From Woeseiaceae bacterium (lineage in GTDB: Bacteria; Pseudomonadota; Gammaproteobacteria; Steroidobacterales; Woeseiaceae), in NCBI GenBank assembly GCA_024640365.1, contig JAHEFE010000010.1, positions 17,829 through 81,828 of the forward strand: DNA of 64,000 nt, read 5' to 3'. Shown piece by piece: positions 63,608 to 64,000 of this stretch. Each line of letters opens with the position of its first letter. Positions within the stretch are counted from its first letter, which is position 1. The notes beneath the pieces were generated by a model. It was not told where the DNA came from. It did no database searches and was given only the letters and a program-made list of their open reading frames with translations. The position numbers and the translations under genes are program-made.

Positions 63608-64000
63608 TCACTCCTCGTACCCCGGGTGAGCGATTTTCCCTGCCGCAGCATTTGCTCTCGCCACAGGGAGGTGCGGCAGTGATTGCTGCACTCCTCGCAG
63701 CAATACAAACATCTCTGCGCAGTGCTCGAGTGAAAGCTCCTTAGCGCCACCGTCGACAAGGTTGACATGCTCCACCGCAAAGGTCTTTGGTTCCAGGCGC
63801 GCCCGCAACGACGGACCGAAGTACTCCAGCGCCCCGTTCAGCTCTATTCGATGGGTACATCCCTGCCGGCGTGAATCCATCGCCCACTGATTGTTGTCGT
63901 GAAACACCATGAAGGCGTTGTCTTGTTGCTCCTCAAAGCTTGATCGATCAACGAACAAACGCGGCTTGTCCCGATAGGGGTGACCGGCGGTTGGGCAAAA
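63608..64000 (-). CDS. ygfK: C-terminal part of YgfK-like iron-sulfur flavoprotein (runs off window)
   Basis: 130 residues of a larger protein whose 5' part is beyond the right edge. The visible start, FCPTAGHPYRDKPRLFVDRS, matches the end of the last 4Fe-4S motif and the following segment in YgfK, the large NAD(P)H-linked oxidoreductase (also called putative selenate reductase). It is immediately upstream of ssnA, as in E. coli. The call rests on this tail and the gene order. Confidence 0.8.
   Translation of the reverse strand, partial: FCPTAGHPYRDKPRLFVDRSSFEEQQDNAFMVFHDNNQWAMDSRRQGCTHRIELNGALEYFGPSLRARLEPKTFAVEHVNLVDGGAKELSLEHCAEMFVLLRGVQQSLPHLPVARANAAAGKIAHPGYEE

Noticed and set aside
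1..64000. CRISPR arrays, insertion sequences, prophage genes, tRNA and rRNA genes, riboswitches
   Set aside because: Intergenic regions were read for repeats, cloverleaf-like segments and transposase frames; none was found.

Overview
The window reads as chromosomal DNA of a free-living, probably marine gammaproteobacterium. The evidence is the housekeeping order ftsY-ftsE-ftsX-rpoH, radC/coaBC-dut, rpmB-rpmG-mutM/coaD-rsmD and xth/pyrE, a DinF/NorM-rich transporter set, a two-component pair of the kind tied to the marine proteobacterial dedicated sortase system, and a glycine-betaine/choline/sarcosine catabolic block. The exact taxon is inference. I saw no tRNA or rRNA genes, insertion sequences, phage genes or CRISPR arrays.

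Layout. 1-8.3 kb: end of a heterotetrameric sarcosine oxidase operon (soxD-soxA-soxG; soxB would lie to the left), translationally coupled to a choline dehydrogenase (betA, apparent CTG start), a compact BCCT-type transporter and a convergent betaine aldehyde dehydrogenase (betB). Together they cover choline to betaine, and sarcosine to glycine plus a C1 unit. 8.5-13.6 kb: an outer-membrane barrel protein, then a leftward metal-uptake group (DUF2946-like protein, porin-like protein, ZnuA-type binding protein, ZnuB-type permease, no ATPase) followed by an encapsulin-type ferritin with no encapsulin nearby. 13.8-15.1 kb: RhlE helicase with a long leader. 15.6-23.3 kb: a signalling block with a MASE1/multi-PAS/GAF histidine kinase, a stand-alone receiver, a receiver-PAS-HD-GYP protein and a convergent receiver-EAL protein.

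23.7-44.4 kb: mostly core genes (trmB, ampG-Rieske, xth, pyrE, coaBC-dut, radC, rpmBG, mutM, coaD-rsmD, ftsYEX, rpoH) with small proteins, an OmpA-type lipoprotein, a His-less Mpo1-like protein, glutaryl-CoA dehydrogenase, two MATE transporters and a Nudix hydrolase. A perfect CIRCE element covers the likely -10 region of rpoH, which points to HrcA control of the heat-shock sigma factor.

44.7-52.4 kb: PdsR/PdsS-type two-component genes without a sortase in view, a HAD phosphatase, a lipoprotein, a DUF924 protein, NorM and a FadI-type thiolase. 52.5-64.0 kb: one tightly coupled leftward operon, ygfK(partial)-ssnA-ygfM-xdhD-PLP enzyme-ygeY-ygeW-carbamate kinase-threonine-synthase-like. It matches the E. 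coli yge/yqe/ygf/xdhD set linked to purine (uric acid) breakdown through ureido and diaminopropionate chemistry with carbamoyl phosphate capture. Here the usual diaminopropionate ammonia-lyase (YgeX) is absent and two other fold-type-II PLP enzymes are present. This operon is the best candidate for a variant, under-described pathway.
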